NCBI GenBank assembly: GCA_020852655.1
Contig: JADZAI010000034.1
Coordinates: 62,001 to 126,000, forward strand
Direction: 5' to 3'
From: Alphaproteobacteria bacterium
GTDB taxonomy: Bacteria; Pseudomonadota; Alphaproteobacteria; Micropepsales; Micropepsaceae
DNA: 64,000 nt
Shown here: piece by piece, positions 18,364 to 26,603 of the stretch
How positions within the stretch are numbered: the stretch's first letter is position 1
How the letters are laid out: each line of letters opens with the position of its first letter
Translations under genes and position numbers: made by a program
The notes under the pieces: generated by a model
What the model was told of the DNA's origin: nothing
Databases searched by the model: none
The model's input: the letters and a program-made list of their open reading frames with translations, nothing else

Positions 18364-19131
18364 CTAGGCCGCCGCGCGGGTGAGGGAGCGGAAGATGCCG
18401 TCGAGGTCGCGCGCATCGGCTTCGATCGTGCCGCGCGCACCGCTTTCGTCGCTCGTCGCGAAGCTGATGTGGCCGCCTTCGATGCGGCCGTCGGCGACGA
18501 TGCGGCCGCGGTCGATGATGACGGCGCGGGTGCAGATCGCGGCAACTTCTTCCAGGATATGCGTCGAGACGATGATCGCCTTCTCCGCCGACATCTCGCG
18601 GATGAGCGCGCGGACGGTATGCTTCTGATTCGGATCGAGCCCGTCGGTCGGCTCGTCCATGATGAGCACCGGCGGATCGTGCAGGATCGCCTGGGCGAGG
18701 CCGACGCGGCGCTTGAAGCCCTTGGACAGCGTGTCGATGGGCTGGGCCAGGACATGGCCGAGTTCCGTGCGGGTCACGGCGGCGGCGACGGCGGCCTTCG
18801 CTGCGTCGCCCTTGAAACCGCGGACGGCGGCGCAGAAGGCGAGGAATCCGGCCGGCGTCATGTCGCCATAGGCCGGGGCGCCTTCGGGCAGATAGCCGAG
18901 CTTCTGATGGGCGGCGAGCGGGTCGACCTGGACGTCGAAGCCGCAGATGCGCGCGGCGCCGGCATCGGGGCTGAGGAAGCCGGTCGCCATCTTCATCGTC
19001 GTCGACTTGCCGGCGCCGTTCGGGCCGAGGAAGCCAAGCACCTCACCCTTGTCGACGGTGAGGGAAACGCCGCGCACGGCGGCTACGGGGCCGAAATTCT
19101 TGGCCAGTCCGTCGATCTCGATCATCGCCAT
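18364..19131 (-). CDS. ABC transporter ATP-binding protein (GldA-like)
   Basis: 255 residues. Walker A GPNGAGKST (36-44), signature TLSKGFKRRVGLAQ (a degenerate LSGGQ form common in ABC-2 exporters), Walker B VLIMDEPTDGLDP, and H-loop VSTHILEE. It powers the exporter encoded by the next three genes. ATGs at 19131 and 19125 are both possible. About 100 bases separate it from the upstream membrane-protein gene, so a promoter for this operon probably lies at 19132-19235. Confidence 0.93.
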   Translation of the reverse strand: MAMIEIDGLAKNFGPVAAVRGVSLTVDKGEVLGFLGPNGAGKSTTMKMATGFLSPDAGAARICGFDVQVDPLAAHQKLGYLPEGAPAYGDMTPAGFLAFCAAVRGFKGDAAKAAVAAAVTRTELGHVLAQPIDTLSKGFKRRVGLAQAILHDPPVLIMDEPTDGLDPNQKHTVRALIREMSAEKAIIVSTHILEEVAAICTRAVIIDRGRIVADGRIEGGHISFATSDESGARGTIEADARDLDGIFRSLTRAAA

Positions 19132-19235
19132 AGGGGAGCGGTCCGCACGGAAAGCCCTCGAACGGGGCCGCGTCTTTTACCCAACGGGGCGCGGCGGAAA
19201 CAAGGGGCGGCCGCTCAGGCGAAATCGCCGAGGAA

Positions 19236-19733
19236 TCAGGCGGAATCGCTGAGGAACAGGCCGAAGACCCGGTAGATGCCGAAACCGGCAAGGCCGGCCA
19301 CCGCGCCGAGGGCACCGAGGCCTGCCAGCAGCCCGGCGGAGTAGAGCCAGGCCGTTTCCGTGCGCACGCCGTCGACGCACATCGCTATCCCCCATACCGC
19401 ACCGTTGCTGGTGCAGTTGGCGATCAGCAAGAGGAAGAGGAGGCCCGGAAAGGCGGCCGCCATCGCACCCGCCGTCGCTGCGGTGAGGCCGTTGAGCGTG
19501 CCGCGCCGCGCCATGCGTGACAGGGGATGCCAGCCGACGACCAGTCCGGCGAGCCAGGAATAGGTGAAGGCGAAGAGGAAGGTGGACGGCGCGCTGCCGG
19601 CAAGCGGGCTGGTGAGAATCAGCACGACGATCCCGGCGGTCGCGAGGGCGGCCGCCGTCAGCCCGGCGAAGAGCGCGAAGGACGACGCCGTCCGCGCCTC
19701 GCGCGCCTTCTCCGAAGGAACGCTGTCGGCCAC
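19236..19733 (-). CDS. Hypothetical four-helix membrane protein
   Basis: 165 residues from a GTG at 19733, five bases after the SDR stop. About four hydrophobic segments are visible (roughly 18-40, 45-62, 75-100 and 128-155). No domain recognised. A much longer ORF in this frame runs antisense-like through the SDR gene; only the last 165 residues look like protein. Likely co-transcribed with the SDR. Confidence 0.55.
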   Translation of the reverse strand: MADSVPSEKAREARTASSFALFAGLTAAALATAGIVVLILTSPLAGSAPSTFLFAFTYSWLAGLVVGWHPLSRMARRGTLNGLTAATAGAMAAAFPGLLFLLLIANCTSNGAVWGIAMCVDGVRTETAWLYSAGLLAGLGALGAVAGLAGFGIYRVFGLFLSDSA

Positions 19734-19738
19734 CGCGC

Positions 19739-20491
19739 CTAGACCCGCAGCATCAGCCCGCCGTCGACGTTGAGGCCGTGGCCGGTGATGAAGGCAGCCT
19801 CGTCGCTGGCGAGGAAAAGCGCCGCGCGGGCGAGGTCGATCGGCTGGCCGACGCGGCGCAGCGGCGACTTCTTGGCCCAGATGTCGGCGACGTCGGGGCG
19901 GGCGTCCCAGAGCGGCGAGGTCATGCCGGTCTTGATGGCGCCGGGCAGCAGGTAGTTGGCGGTGATGTTGTCGCGGCCGAGTTCCAGCGCCAGCGTGCGG
20001 GTGAGGCCGGCGACGCCGGCCTTCGACGCGCAATAGGCGGCGAGGCCGAGATCGGTACCCTCTGCCATCACCGACGCGACGTTGATGATGCGCGCGCTGG
20101 GCGCCTTGCGCAGATGCGGGATCGCGGCGCGGGCGAGCTTCATCTGGGCGGTGACGTTGACCGCCATGATGCGATCCCAGTCCTCGTCCTTGATCTCGTC
20201 GACGAACTGGCGGCCCGAGACGCCGGCATTGTTCATGAGGATATCGAGGCGGCCGAAGCGCGCGATCGCCTCGCCGACGATACGGGCAGGGGCGCCGTCG
20301 TCGATGATCGACAGCGCCAGCGGCGTGACGTTGGCGACACCGTCGAAAGTGGCGAGCAGCGCGCTCGACGGTATGTCGACCGCGAGGACCGAGGCGCCTT
20401 CCTCGGCGAAGAGCTGCGCCGTGGCGCGCCCGATGCCCGAGGCGGCGCCGGTGACGATCGCCGCCCTGTCCTTCAGCCGCATATAGCTCAT
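19739..20491 (-). CDS. Short-chain dehydrogenase/reductase (SDR)
   Basis: 250 residues of a classical SDR: TGAASGIGRATA (nucleotide binding), MNNAGVSG, the catalytic Ser in INVASVMAEG, the YCASK active site, and ITGHGLNVDGGLML at the C-terminus. Asp in AVDIPS after strand 2 suggests NAD(H) preference. The substrate is unknown. The ribosome-binding site AGGGAG precedes the ATG. It is divergent from the O-methyltransferase over 323 bases. Confidence 0.9.
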   Translation of the reverse strand: MSYMRLKDRAAIVTGAASGIGRATAQLFAEEGASVLAVDIPSSALLATFDGVANVTPLALSIIDDGAPARIVGEAIARFGRLDILMNNAGVSGRQFVDEIKDEDWDRIMAVNVTAQMKLARAAIPHLRKAPSARIINVASVMAEGTDLGLAAYCASKAGVAGLTRTLALELGRDNITANYLLPGAIKTGMTSPLWDARPDVADIWAKKSPLRRVGQPIDLARAALFLASDEAAFITGHGLNVDGGLMLRV

Positions 20492-20814
20492 GGCAGTCTC
20501 CCTGGATGTCTTGCCGGCGCATTGTCGTCCGGCGCGGGAGACGACGCCAGCGGCAAAGAAAACGCCGGGCGGCGGGGCCGTCCGGCGAGGGAGACTTCTC
20601 AGGAAGAAGGTGTCTCAGGCCCGGTCCGATAACGATCGCAGGGGGGCTGGGGGGCTGATAGTGACCGCCACCGGGACCGGGCCCTCTGACGCTTATGAAT
20701 ATGATAGAGGCTGTGGGCGAAGACCTGTCCGAAACAGGGCGAAACGATGACGTTTCGCATCGGTGACCGGCATCACAGGGTTCGACCCAAACGTCTGACC
20801 GGAAAGGATAATCC
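20492..20814. other. 323-base divergent intergenic region with a hairpin
   Basis: No convincing gene is seen: the ORFs crossing it are Arg-rich and unlike proteins. It must hold the promoters for the SDR and O-methyltransferase genes. The only marked structure is the perfect dyad at 20739-20758, annotated separately; a run of G between about 20641 and 20655 is also notable. Confidence 0.5.
20739..20758. promoter_or_regulatory. Perfect 8-bp inverted repeat upstream of O-methyltransferase
   Basis: GCGAAACG (20739-20746) and CGTTTCGC (20751-20758) are exact reverse complements with a 4-base centre (ATGA), 56 bases before the GTG start. Spacing and symmetry suit a TetR-like operator or a short RNA hairpin. 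There is no T-run, so it is not a terminator. Confidence 0.45.
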
Positions 20815-21480
20815 GTGGCCAAATTCCTGGAGCTGAGCGATCGCCTGATGGCCTATGTCGAAGGCCTCGCCCCGCCGGAGACGGAAGCGCAGCGCCTGTG
20901 CCGGGCCGAAACCGCCGCCATGGGACGCATCGCGATGATGCAGATCGGCGCCGACCAGGGCGCCTTCATGCAGTTACTGGTGAAACTGACGGGTGCGAAG
21001 CGCTGCATCGAGGTCGGCGTCTTCACGGGCTACAGTTCGCTGAGCGTCGCGCAGGCCCTGCCGCCGGACGGCACGATCGACGCCTGCGACGTCTCGGAAG
21101 AGTTCACGGCGCGGGCCCGGCGCTATTGGGAACTGGGCGGCGTGGCGGAGCGCATCCGCCTGCATCTGGGGCCGGCGACTGCGACGCTCGAGGGCTTCGT
21201 GAAGAACGGCGGCGTCGGCACCTATGACTTCGCCTTCATCGACGCCGACAAGGCGAGCTACGCCGCCTATTACGAGCTCTGCCTCACGCTGCTGCGGCCG
21301 GGCGGACTCATCGCGATCGACAATGCGCTGTGGAGCGGCCAGGTCGCCGATCCGGCCAGGACCGACGACGACACCGCCGCGATCCGCGCCCTGAACGCGG
21401 CGATCGCGACGGACGCGCGGGTCGATGCGGCGATGCTGACCGTCGGCGACGGCATCATGCTGGCGCGGAAGAAAGGCTGA
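20815..21480 (+). CDS. O-methyltransferase (caffeoyl-CoA OMT-like, Methyltransf_3)
   Basis: 221 residues. Family landmarks: IEVGVFTGYSSLSVAQALP (SAM motif I), IDACDVSEEFTARAR, FAFIDADKASYAAYYELCL (metal-binding Asp), LLRPGGLIAIDNALWSGQV, and a C-terminal GDGIMLARKK. Such enzymes are Mg-dependent catechol O-methyltransferases acting on small phenolics; the substrate is not predictable. The GTG start follows GGAAAGGATAATCC. Normal length. Confidence 0.92.
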   Translation: MAKFLELSDRLMAYVEGLAPPETEAQRLCRAETAAMGRIAMMQIGADQGAFMQLLVKLTGAKRCIEVGVFTGYSSLSVAQALPPDGTIDACDVSEEFTARARRYWELGGVAERIRLHLGPATATLEGFVKNGGVGTYDFAFIDADKASYAAYYELCLTLLRPGGLIAIDNALWSGQVADPARTDDDTAAIRALNAAIATDARVDAAMLTVGDGIMLARKKG

Positions 21481-21550
21481 GCGCCGCCGGGACCGCTTGG
21501 ATCAGGCGCCGGCCGGCACGGGCGCGCTGGCGTCGGCCGCGAAAGGACAC

Positions 21551-22120
21551 ATGCCCGCACCGTCGCGCCCGCCCGCGTTCGCCGTTCCCGTCATCGAGAC
21601 GCCACGCCTGCTGATGCGCGGCCTGGAGGCAGCCGATGCGCCGGCGCTCGCCCGGATCCATGGCGACGCCGAAGTCATGCGGTTCCTCGGCGGACGGACC
21701 GACGACACGCTGCCAGGCGCTTACGACAAGATTCTCCTGTATGTCGGGCATTGGGTGCTTCACGGCTGCGGCAAGTGGGCCGTCGTGGAAAAGTCGTCCG
21801 GCCGCCTCGTCGGCCGCACCGGCTTCATCGATGCGCCTTATGAATGGCCCGGGCTCGAACTGGGCTGGACCTTCGGCCGCGAAAGCTGGGGCAAGGGCTA
21901 TGCGACCGAATCGGCGCTGGCGGCCCGCGACTGGGCCTTCACGCAGCTTGGCGTAACTTCCATCCTGTCGATGATCGCGCCCGCCAACGCAGCCTCGCAG
22001 CGCGTCGCCGCACGGATCGGCGAGACACCGTGGAACCCGTATCTTCACCGCGACGGCGCCGAGCAGATGCTCTGGGCGATCACGCGCGAAACGTGGCTCA
22101 GCCGATCCGGCGCGGCATGA
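21551..22120 (+). CDS. GNAT acetyltransferase (RimJ-like)
   Basis: 189 residues from the ATG at 21551, chosen for GAAAGGACAC just upstream. Acetyltransf_3-type pattern: IETPRLLMRGLEAADAPALA, GRTGFIDAPYEWPGLELGW, WGKGYATESALAARDWAF (acetyl-CoA pyrophosphate loop), MIAPANAASQRVAARIG. It may acetylate a protein N-terminus, an amine or an antibiotic. It converges with the MaoC gene, overlapping its stop by about 23 bases. Confidence 0.85.
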   Translation: MPAPSRPPAFAVPVIETPRLLMRGLEAADAPALARIHGDAEVMRFLGGRTDDTLPGAYDKILLYVGHWVLHGCGKWAVVEKSSGRLVGRTGFIDAPYEWPGLELGWTFGRESWGKGYATESALAARDWAFTQLGVTSILSMIAPANAASQRVAARIGETPWNPYLHRDGAEQMLWAITRETWLSRSGAA

Positions 22121-23156
22121 TCGCCCAGTAGTCGAGGTCGAGGATCACCTCGGGCGGGTACTCGCCCTTCTCGTTCCTGTCCGGGAAGTCGGCGCAGGGC
22201 CGATCCTTCGTCGCGACGAGGCGGAGCCGCAGCGCGCCGGCATCGAACCGCCCGGGCAGTTCGGCCTTCTCGACCACCTCGGACCAAGCATAGACGGTGC
22301 CGCCGGCGAAGAGCGGATTGACGTGGCGCCCGGCGTTCAGCGCGACGACATGGACGGCATTGGCGAGGCCGTTGAACGAGAGCGCCCGCGCCAGGCTGAT
22401 GACGTGGCCGCCATAGATCAGCCGGCGGCCGAAGCGGCCCTGCCCTTCGGTGTGCTGGTTGAAATGGACCTTCGCGGTGTTCTGATAGAGCCGCGTCGCC
22501 AGCATGTGGTCGGACTCTTCGACGGTGACGCCGTCGACATGGTCGATCTTCTCACCGGCCACGAAATCGTCCCAGAGATGCGGGGCACCGGCGAGGATCG
22601 TGTCATAGCGGTCGAAGGCGACGCCTTCGGGCACCGGCAGATCCGCAACGGCGACCGCAGCCGGAAGGCTCGGCACGGCCTGACCTTCGACGACGGCCGC
22701 GGCGTCGCGCTTGCGCACCATCACCCAGCGCACATAGCTGAGCACGGTCTCGCCCGCCTGGTTGACGCCCGTGGTGCGGACATAGACGACACCGGTCTGA
22801 CGGTTCGAGTTCTCCTTGAGGCCGATCACCTCGCTGGTCGCGCTGAGCGTGTCGCCGGGAAAGACGGGTTTGAGGAAGCGCCCGTCGGCGTAACCGAGAT
22901 TGGCGACGGCGTTCAGCGAGATGTCGGGCACGGTCTTGCCGAAGACCATGTGGAAGGCGAGCAGCTCGTCGACCGGCGAGCGGTCATAGCCGAGGGCGCG
23001 GGCGAATATATCGGACGAGGGGACGGCGAAGCGGCCGCCATAGATGGCGCCGTAGAGCGCGACGTCGCCGCCGGTCAGGGTGCGCGGCGTCGCATGGCGC
23101 AGGACCTGTCCGATGCGGAAGTCCTCGAAGAAATTGCCTGCGAACGACTTGGCCAC
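22098..23156 (-). CDS. mch: Mesaconyl-CoA hydratase-like MaoC family protein
   Basis: 352 residues with two hot-dog (MaoC) halves, the layout of mesaconyl-CoA hydratase (beta-methylmalyl-CoA dehydratase) of the ethylmalonyl-CoA pathway. N-terminal landmarks are FFEDFRIGQVLRHATPRTLT and GDVALYGAIYGGRFAVPSSD; the second half has LYQNTAKVHFNQH and GRRLIYGGHVISLARALSFN. In the pathway it hydrates mesaconyl-CoA to beta-methylmalyl-CoA. The start is a GTG. The CitE-like lyase or thioesterase acting next is three genes upstream on the same strand. No ccr, ecm or mcd gene is in the window, so the pathway assignment is by homology. Confidence 0.82.
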   Translation of the reverse strand: MAKSFAGNFFEDFRIGQVLRHATPRTLTGGDVALYGAIYGGRFAVPSSDIFARALGYDRSPVDELLAFHMVFGKTVPDISLNAVANLGYADGRFLKPVFPGDTLSATSEVIGLKENSNRQTGVVYVRTTGVNQAGETVLSYVRWVMVRKRDAAAVVEGQAVPSLPAAVAVADLPVPEGVAFDRYDTILAGAPHLWDDFVAGEKIDHVDGVTVEESDHMLATRLYQNTAKVHFNQHTEGQGRFGRRLIYGGHVISLARALSFNGLANAVHVVALNAGRHVNPLFAGGTVYAWSEVVEKAELPGRFDAGALRLRLVATKDRPCADFPDRNEKGEYPPEVILDLDYWAIMPRRIG

Positions 23157-23225
23157 GCGCCACCCCCAACGAAAACGGCGCGAGCCTTATCAGCCCGCGC
23201 CGTCCGCTGAAAGCGTTGGAAGGAC

Positions 23226-23939
23226 TTACTTGCCCTTCTTCTTCGGCTCGGCACCGCCCGTGCCGCTGCAATCGGCGCCGGGCTTGCGGCAGGTCGCGAT
23301 ATAGTCGAGCCCTTCCCGGGCTTCCTTGTTGCCCGGCTCGAGTTCGAGCACCTTCTTGTAGGTCGCCTCGGCCTTCTCGACCTGGCCGAGATCCTCATAG
23401 GCGCGGCCGAGAGTCTGCCACGCGTCGACATAGTCGGGCTTCAGTTCCGTCGCCCTGCGGCAATCGTCGCGCGCCCCGGCGTTGTCACCGGCCCACGACT
23501 TCGAAACGCAGCGCGAATACACATACTCCGCGTTGTCGGGCGTGATCTTGATCGCCTTGTCGAACTGGCCGATCGACTGCTTGTATTTCTGTTGCGCCTG
23601 ATAGGCGAGGCCGCCTTCGAAGAAGGCCGGGGCGAGGTCGGCCTTCAGGGCGGTGGCCTTGTCGAAGTCACCCAGCGCGTCGGTGAACTTCTCCAGGCGG
23701 CGATAGGCCTGACCGCGATAGAAATACGGGTATGGCTGCCATTCCTTGGGCAGTTTCCCTTCGTTGATCACCGCCGTCATGATGGTGATCGTCTCGTCGT
23801 TCTTCTTGGCGTTGGCCGAGGCCTGACCGCGCTTGAACTCCTCGATCGCCGCCGATTCCGACGGTGTCTGGGAAAAGGCGGGTGCTATGTATGTCGTTGC
23901 CGCGATGGTGGCGGCCGCTGCAAGCAAGGCTAAGCGCAT
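23226..23939 (-). CDS. Secreted TPR-repeat protein
   Basis: 237 residues with a signal peptide (about 1-24, ending PAFSQ) and five or so tetratricopeptide units: YFYRGQAYRRLEKFTDALGD, FEGGLAYQAQQKYKQSIGQF, and VDAWQTLGRAYEDLGQVEKA among them. A lysine-rich tail ends the protein. The start at 23939 is preferred over 23948 because AGGGA lies nine bases before it. It probably binds peptides or proteins in the periplasm. It lies between mch and a second TPR gene of similar layout. Confidence 0.8.
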   Translation of the reverse strand: MRLALLAAAATIAATTYIAPAFSQTPSESAAIEEFKRGQASANAKKNDETITIMTAVINEGKLPKEWQPYPYFYRGQAYRRLEKFTDALGDFDKATALKADLAPAFFEGGLAYQAQQKYKQSIGQFDKAIKITPDNAEYVYSRCVSKSWAGDNAGARDDCRRATELKPDYVDAWQTLGRAYEDLGQVEKAEATYKKVLELEPGNKEAREGLDYIATCRKPGADCSGTGGAEPKKKGK

Positions 23940-24047
23940 CTCAATCATTCCCTGGTCTGCCCGGCTGCGAACCGTGCAAGGCTATCGTGGCGGTAATGGG
24001 GCGGCGAACTCTACGAAGCGTGACTGGCGAGTCAACGCAACGTGAGT

Positions 24048-24686
24048 TCACTTCGTGCGGGCAACGCCGTCCTTGGCGTCCTTGTCGGCCGGATCGGCCG
24101 CCGCGAGCATCTTCCACATCTCGTGCGCCTTGGCCTTGTTGCCGGACAGTTCATAGGCCTGGGCCGACGCCTTGATGAGCTGCGGATCGGCCGGCGGGAA
24201 ATTCTTCACGGCCGCCTCGCAGGCCGGGCCGGCTTCGGCATAGACCTTCGAATTGTTGGCGGCGGCGCAATAGAACTCGGCATAGGTCTTGTCGGTGGGC
24301 GCCAGTTCGGTCGACTTCTTGAGGTCGGCGAGGCCGGGCTGGATCTGCTGGAGCTTCACCTTGCAGTCGCCGCGCTGCGCATAGACCTGCGCTTCGCCGT
24401 CCTTGAGTTCGAGCACCTTGTCGAAGTCGGGCACGGCGTTCTGGCACTGGTTGAGCGCCGAATAGGAAACGCCGCGCACCAGATAGGCGGTGCGCAGATT
24501 GTCGTCCTTCAGCTTGTTGGTGCCGATGGCGACGGTCAGCTTTTCGACGGCGGTCGCGTAGTCCTTGGCCTCGTAGGCGGCGATGCCGTCCTTGAGGTTC
24601 TGGAACTCCTTGGGGAGTTTCTCGCGTGCAAATGCCGGCGTCATGAGCGCCGCGGCAAGCACCAGTGCACTGAAGGTCCTGAGCAT
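24048..24686 (-). CDS. Secreted TPR-like repeat protein, second copy
   Basis: 212 residues starting at the ATG at 24686 (AGGGA eight bases before). A signal peptide (MLRTFSALVLAAALMTPAFA) is followed by TPR-like helices: FQNLKDGIAAYEAKDYATAV, TAYLVRGVSYSALNQCQNAV and VYAQRGDCKVKLQQIQPGLA. Its organisation matches the neighbouring TPR gene, so the pair may be an old duplication. Role unknown; the location between two ethylmalonyl-CoA pathway genes may be chance. Confidence 0.75.
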   Translation of the reverse strand: MLRTFSALVLAAALMTPAFAREKLPKEFQNLKDGIAAYEAKDYATAVEKLTVAIGTNKLKDDNLRTAYLVRGVSYSALNQCQNAVPDFDKVLELKDGEAQVYAQRGDCKVKLQQIQPGLADLKKSTELAPTDKTYAEFYCAAANNSKVYAEAGPACEAAVKNFPPADPQLIKASAQAYELSGNKAKAHEMWKMLAAADPADKDAKDGVARTK

Positions 24687-24748
24687 ATTCGTCTTCCCTG
24701 GTTGTTCCCGTCCTTCAACGCGTCGGACGATGAACGGTTGATGAAACG

Positions 24749-25624
24749 TCAAGCGGCGCGCGCCGCGATCGCATCGCCCATGGCGACCACCTGCCTGGCG
24801 ATATCGGCATGCAGTCGCTCGACCATGCGGCCATTCAACGAGATCGCCCCCTTGGACCGGTTTTCCGGCAATTCGAAGGCGGCGAGAATCTTGCGGGCGT
24901 CGTCGAGTTCCGCATCGCTGGGCGCGAAGGCACGGTTGGCGACGGCGACATGCGTCGGATGGATGAGCGTTTTGCCGTCGAAGCCGAGCGCCCGGCCCTG
25001 CTGGCAGATCGTCTCAAGCGCGGCGAGGTCGGTGATGTCATTGTGAACGCCGTCCAGCGCGGCGAGGCCGTTGGCGCGTGCCGCAGCGAGCAGGATGACG
25101 AGCGAGGGCAGCAACCCTTCCCGTCCCGGAGTGTGCTGTCCCCGGAACTCCTTCACCAGGTCATTGGTTCCGGCGACGAGGCATGCGAGCCGCCCGCCGG
25201 CCGCGCCGAGCGAGGCGGCGTTGAGCACCGCCTGCGGCGTCTCGAACATCACCCACAGCGCGACGGAGGGATCGGCGCCGGCGCCGTCGAGCGCCTTCGA
25301 CAGGGCCGCGGCCTCCTCGCCGCTGCCGACCTTGGGGACCAGCACGGCGTCGGGCTTCGCGCCGGCGAGGGCCTTCAGGTCTTCGGCGCCCCAGGGCGTA
25401 GATAGGGCATTGACGCGGACCACCACTTCGCGGTGACCGAAATTGCGGGCCGTGACGGCCTCGACGATCTGCCGGCGCGCGACGTCCTTGGCGTCGGGCG
25501 CCACCGCATCCTCAAGATCGAGGATGAGGACATCGGCGTCGATCGCGCGCGCCTTCTCCAGCGCCCGGGCATTCGAGCCGGGCATGTACAAAGCGCTGCG
25601 GCGCGGTCGGAAGGTCGCTGCCAT
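24749..25624 (-). CDS. CitE-like malyl-CoA lyase / (3S)-malyl-CoA thioesterase
   Basis: 291 residues of the HpcH/HpaI-CitE family: RRSALYMPGSNARALEKA, VLILDLEDAVAPDAK, VVRVNALSTPWGAEDL, a metal-binding Glu in MFETPQAVLNA, LVAGTNDLVKE and FDGKTLIHPTHVAVAN. Length and motifs suit either L-malyl-CoA/beta-methylmalyl-CoA lyase or the shorter (3S)-malyl-CoA thioesterase (Mcl2) of the ethylmalonyl-CoA pathway; about 290 residues favours the thioesterase type. Its proximity to mch supports that pathway. It is divergent from the pyridoxal-kinase gene. Confidence 0.85.
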   Translation of the reverse strand: MAATFRPRRSALYMPGSNARALEKARAIDADVLILDLEDAVAPDAKDVARRQIVEAVTARNFGHREVVVRVNALSTPWGAEDLKALAGAKPDAVLVPKVGSGEEAAALSKALDGAGADPSVALWVMFETPQAVLNAASLGAAGGRLACLVAGTNDLVKEFRGQHTPGREGLLPSLVILLAAARANGLAALDGVHNDITDLAALETICQQGRALGFDGKTLIHPTHVAVANRAFAPSDAELDDARKILAAFELPENRSKGAISLNGRMVERLHADIARQVVAMGDAIAARAA

Positions 25625-25695
25625 TCGAGAATTCCGGATTGCGAAAAGCGGCGGAACCTACAAAAGGCGGCAACGCCGTGCAAATCTTTCGCCTC

Positions 25696-26550
25696 ATGCC
25701 CGCCCCGCCCGTCAAGACAATCCTGTCCCTTCAATCCGAGGTGGTGTTCGGCCACGTAGGCAATTCGGCTGCCCGATTCGCCTTGCAGCGGATGGGACAC
25801 GACGTGCTCGGCCTGCCGACGGTGCTGTTCTCGAACCATCCGGGCCATGGCGGATTTCGCGGCCGCGCCACGCCGGTCGAAGAGCTGCGCGCCCTGCTGG
25901 ACGGGCTGGAGGAACGGGGCCTGCTCGCGCAGGTCGACGCCGTGCTGTCGGGCTATCTCGGCGAAGCGGCGCAGGCCGATCTGGTGCGCGAGGCGGTGCT
26001 GCGCGTGAAGCGCCTCCGGCCGGCGGCCCCTTATCTGCTCGATCCGGTCTTCGGCGACGAAGGCGGCGCCTATGCGCGGCCCGGCGTGGCCGAGGCGATG
26101 GCGAAGCATCTGCTGCCGCTGGCCGATATCGTGACGCCGAACCGCTTCGAACTGGCGAGCCTGACCAGCCGCCGCATCGAAGGCCCGGCCGACGCCGTCT
26201 CGGCCGCCCGCATGCTGGGCCGGCCGCTGGTGCTGGTGACATCGGTGCCGGCGGGGGACGCCATCGCGACCATGGCCGTGACGCCGGCGGCGGCATGGAG
26301 CGTCGCGACGCCGCGCGTGCCCGATCCGCCGAACGGGATCGGCGACCTGCTCGCCGCGCTGTTCCTGGGCCATCGCCTGGGCGGCCAGAACGTGCCGCAG
26401 GCGCTCGGCCGCTCGGCCTCGGCGCTCGATCGTCTCATCGCCGCCAGCCGGGGCGCGAAGGACGTGCGCCTCGTCGCGAACCAGGACATGCTGGCGGACG
26501 GACAGTCCCTGCCGGCCCGGCCGTTCCCGGACGGCCCTTCCGCGGATTGA
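25696..26550 (+). CDS. pdxY: Pyridoxal kinase
   Basis: 284 residues of the PdxY/PdxK ribokinase-like family: ILSLQSEVVFGHVGNSAARF, LPTVLFSNHPGHGG, VLSGYLGEAAQADLV, LDPVFGDEGGAYA, ADIVTPNRFELASLT, and the anion-hole/catalytic region NGIGDLLAALFLG. It phosphorylates pyridoxal to pyridoxal phosphate in vitamin B6 salvage. The ATG at 25696 is chosen because the family begins at this point; the in-frame ATG at 25639 lies in the divergent promoter region. Confidence 0.92.
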   Translation: MPAPPVKTILSLQSEVVFGHVGNSAARFALQRMGHDVLGLPTVLFSNHPGHGGFRGRATPVEELRALLDGLEERGLLAQVDAVLSGYLGEAAQADLVREAVLRVKRLRPAAPYLLDPVFGDEGGAYARPGVAEAMAKHLLPLADIVTPNRFELASLTSRRIEGPADAVSAARMLGRPLVLVTSVPAGDAIATMAVTPAAAWSVATPRVPDPPNGIGDLLAALFLGHRLGGQNVPQALGRSASALDRLIAASRGAKDVRLVANQDMLADGQSLPARPFPDGPSAD

Positions 26551-26574
26551 CCAGAACGCGTTTCAAATTTAGCA

Positions 26575-26603
26575 CGGTGTCCAAATATATAGGGAGGACA
26601 CCG
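26575..26603 (+). promoter_or_regulatory. 8-bp inverted repeat over the ribosome-binding site of the PhyH gene
   Basis: CGGTGTCC (26575-26582) and GGACACCG (26596-26603) are exact reverse complements around an A+T-rich centre; the right arm abuts the ATG at 26604 and overlaps the AGGGAGG ribosome-binding site (26591-26597). In RNA this hairpin would mask the site; in DNA it could be an operator. The A+T-rich centre may include a -10 element. Confidence 0.45.

Noticed and set aside
15628-19275. A 1215-codon open frame on the plus strand opposite the ABC exporter operon
   Set aside because: It is antisense to five genes with clear family motifs, and its translation is Arg/Asp/Glu/Val-rich without domains; high-GC codon bias creates such frames.
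20490-20750. ORF in the SDR/O-methyltransferase intergenic region
   Set aside because: Low-complexity, Arg/Gly-rich translation and no ribosome-binding site; it starts inside the SDR start codon region.
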